From an uncultured Saprospiraceae bacterium (lineage in GTDB: Bacteria > Bacteroidota > Bacteroidia > Chitinophagales > Saprospiraceae), in contig CALLPN010000004.1 of NCBI GenBank assembly GCA_938015435.1, forward strand, positions 16,589-80,588: DNA of 64,000 nucleotides, read 5' to 3'. Under the pieces are notes generated by a model that worked only from the letters and a program-made list of their open reading frames with translations, was not told the origin of the DNA and ran no database searches. This document shows positions 62,357 to 64,000 of the stretch, one piece after another; the first letter of the stretch is position 1, and each line of letters begins with the position of its first letter. Position numbers and translations under genes: made by a program.

Positions 62357-64000
62357 TTACCTCACAATAGTAACATCTCCAGATTTAATTCCGACAAAAC
62401 CATCGATACTGGTATAAGTAGATATATAGATAAAGACTCCAGGATTGAGCGGCTTGCCTTTATAAGTTCCATCCCATCCTTGATAGCTATCATTCACATT
62501 GAAATTTTCATTTTCAAAAACCAGATTACCCCAACGATCATATACTCTTAGGGAATTAATGATCTCCATATTCTTTCCTTGTGGATAGAAAAACTGATTT
62601 TCATTATCACTGTTAGGCGAAAATACATTAGGAAAATGTATCTCAGGATCAATCTTAACTACATCCACAAAGACACTATCTTGAATAGTACAACCATTTA
62701 TATCTGCAATAGTCAATACATAATGAGTTGGAGAGAGTACTTGTGCAGTTGTCTCTAAACAATCTTGACAACCTAAATCTTGAGGTATGTTCCAAGCGAC
62801 TTCAGAGATCTCATCATCTAGAAGATTCGTCACACCTACCAAGTTAACATCAGTATTAAGAGGTACTAATGGTTCATCAACCGTTACTTCAAGCGTAAGC
62901 ATGGAAGCCGCAACAATTTCAAAAGTAAATTGATCGGAACAACCCATAGCATCACTATAAGTTACATTATATGAACCAGGACTTAGTCCATCAAGATTTG
63001 CCCCTTGAAGATCGGAATCATTCCAAATATAAATGATCGGTTCGACTCCATTTGTTACGATTAAATCCACTGTTCCATCATTCAATCCAAAGCAGGATTC
63101 CCCTATAACAGTAGCTGAAAGAACAAGGTCACATTCTTCAACCGTACATGGATCAATAATGATTGATATTGAATATGGATTCGCACATTCCCCTGCATTT
63201 GGAGTAAATTGATAAGTTCCTGAGACCATATTATCAATAGAAGATGGAGACCAAGATCCTTCTATTCCATTATCAGATGTACTAGTCAAAACTTCAACTA
63301 TCGATCCTAGACAGAAGGTGTCAGAAATCGTAAAAGTAGGATCAACTAATTCGGTAATAATTAATGAAACATTACTTACTGCTGCTGAACAATCATCAGC
63401 ACCATCAGGATCATTAGTAGTTACAAATATGGATACTACACCATCGATTATATCAGTAGATCCTGGAGTATATATTGGTGTCGCGGATGTAATATTATCA
63501 AAAGATCCATCTCCTGTGCTTGCCCATGTTACTGAAGTAGCTGAACCGGAGATCACTGCACTCAGAGCTATGGATTGATTTTCACAAATTGAATCTATCG
63601 GATCTATAGAAACAAAAGCAGGATCGGCACAATTGCAATCTGCAACCGTGATATTGATTGTAATTTCTTCAGCACAATTATTGATTGGTGCAAAAACATA
63701 ATTAGTCGTTCCGCCAGAAGATGTATTGATCATAGAAGGAGTCCATATGCCATCTACTCCATTGACAGAAGTAGTAGGTAATAGATCTGCCACATCGTCG
63801 ATACAGTAGTCTTCATTGATTACAAAATCAGGAGTTACGCTTGGATTAATTACAACATCAAAAGTAAAGTTATCAGCACATTGATTCCCATCTGGAGTAA
63901 ATACATATGTACTAGTGTTCATATTATCAATCACGTCTGGAGTCCAGTTTCCTGTGATCCCATTGTTAGATGTCGAAGGTAATAATTCAACCGTTTCACC
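62357..64000 (-). CDS. Giant Ig-like surface protein, C-terminal part with CHU_C gliding domain (partial)
   Basis: The frame is open from the right edge (64000) to the stop at 62357, 547 codons, and the start lies beyond the window; a GTG at 63949 is internal. Repeats of about 100 residues recur (PSTSNNGITGNWTPD, PTTSVNGVDGIWTPSMI, TSDNGIEGSWSPSSI), followed by a SprB-like repeat (NGVEPIIYIWNDSDLQGANL). The C-terminus is a gliding motility-associated domain: IHFPNVFSPNSDNENQFF, VYDRWGNLVFENENF, YQGWDGTYKGKPLNPGVFI. It should be exported by type IX secretion to the cell surface. It converges on the VCBS gene with a 57-bp gap. Confidence 0.9.
   Translation of the reverse strand, partial: GETVELLPSTSNNGITGNWTPDVIDNMNTSTYVFTPDGNQCADNFTFDVVINPSVTPDFVINEDYCIDDVADLLPTTSVNGVDGIWTPSMINTSSGGTTNYVFAPINNCAEEITINITVADCNCADPAFVSIDPIDSICENQSIALSAVISGSATSVTWASTGDGSFDNITSATPIYTPGSTDIIDGVVSIFVTTNDPDGADDCSAAVSNVSLIITELVDPTFTISDTFCLGSIVEVLTSTSDNGIEGSWSPSSIDNMVSGTYQFTPNAGECANPYSISIIIDPCTVEECDLVLSATVIGESCFGLNDGTVDLIVTNGVEPIIYIWNDSDLQGANLDGLSPGSYNVTYSDAMGCSDQFTFEIVAASMLTLEVTVDEPLVPLNTDVNLVGVTNLLDDEISEVAWNIPQDLGCQDCLETTAQVLSPTHYVLTIADINGCTIQDSVFVDVVKIDPEIHFPNVFSPNSDNENQFFYPQGKNMEIINSLRVYDRWGNLVFENENFNVNDSYQGWDGTYKGKPLNPGVFIYISTYTSIDGFVGIKSGDVTIVR

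Noticed and set aside
1..64000. tRNA, rRNA, prophage, intact insertion sequence
   Set aside because: I looked for the usual signatures (TTCGAATC arms, transposase motifs, phage structural genes) and found none that hold.

Overview
The window is a stretch of an AT-rich chromosome from a member of the Bacteroidota. Evidence: CHU_C-type gliding C-terminus, Por (type IX) secretion sorting tails, an ECF sigma / FecR / TonB receptor / DUF4249 cassette, a TamL lipoprotein, DUF4139 and VCBS proteins, the -7 motif TAnnTTTG upstream of several genes, and few Shine-Dalgarno sequences. Long Ig-like and SprB-like surface proteins and aerobic heme genes suggest a marine Saprospiria- or Cytophagia-like aerobe; that placement is inference. 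I saw no rRNA, tRNA, CRISPR, prophage or intact insertion sequence.

Layout. 1-7.3 kb: two small lipoproteins, hemF with an ArsC-like gene, a nucleoside phosphorylase, a HTH regulator, accD and hemE. 7.5-10.5 kb: a plus-strand run dapB-dnaG-SemiSWEET. 10.5-11.2 kb: four tandem 160-161 bp repeats, followed by a frameshifted lipoprotein gene. 12.3-16.4 kb: rhodanese lipoprotein, a beta-barrel protein, and a giant tandem CbxX-type AAA+ ATPase. 16.7-20 kb: fdx-iscX, kdsC, a UbiA-family prenyltransferase and maf. 20-21 kb: a tiny membrane peptide with its own terminator and a XRE regulator. 21.4-23.7 kb: a secreted CotH-like protein. 23.9-30.7 kb: a long minus-strand run (two paralogous barrel proteins, a frameshifted exported protein, an EEP nuclease-like protein, prfB, an FKBP lipoprotein, nrnA), divergent from ndk. 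31.7-37.1 kb: TrmH-like methyltransferase divergent from tamL, a Rof-like protein, a hypothetical protein and a hydrolase-OsmC fusion. 37.3-47.6 kb: M36 metalloprotease, GNAT, then DUF4249, a 59-residue orphan, TonB receptor, FecR and ECF sigma. 47.8-58.4 kb: HMG-CoA lyase, a nonsense-interrupted pseudogene, a Kv-type channel, a HExxH lipoprotein, a DUF4348-like protein, a DsbA-like protein, a DEAD helicase, ppa, pdhB and a DUF4139 protein with a TonB-like insertion. 58.6-64 kb: a thioester-reductase-like SDR, a VCBS-repeat protein, and the 3' end of a giant Ig/CHU_C surface protein.

How they work together. Most genes are core metabolism and cell maintenance (heme, fatty acid, lysine/peptidoglycan, Kdo, replication priming, Fe-S, translation release). 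Interspersed is an envelope set: outer-membrane biogenesis (TamL), nutrient uptake controlled by cell-surface signalling (sigma/FecR/TonB/DUF4249), and large secreted proteins exported by type IX secretion.

The most unexpected items are the 160-bp tandem array with conserved stem-loops, the small terminator-linked peptide at 20.1 kb, three interrupted genes (two at poly-A runs, one by an in-frame TGA), and two unusual domain fusions (AAA+ ATPase with a duplicated N-terminal domain; DUF4139 with a carboxypeptidase-regulatory plus plug insertion).
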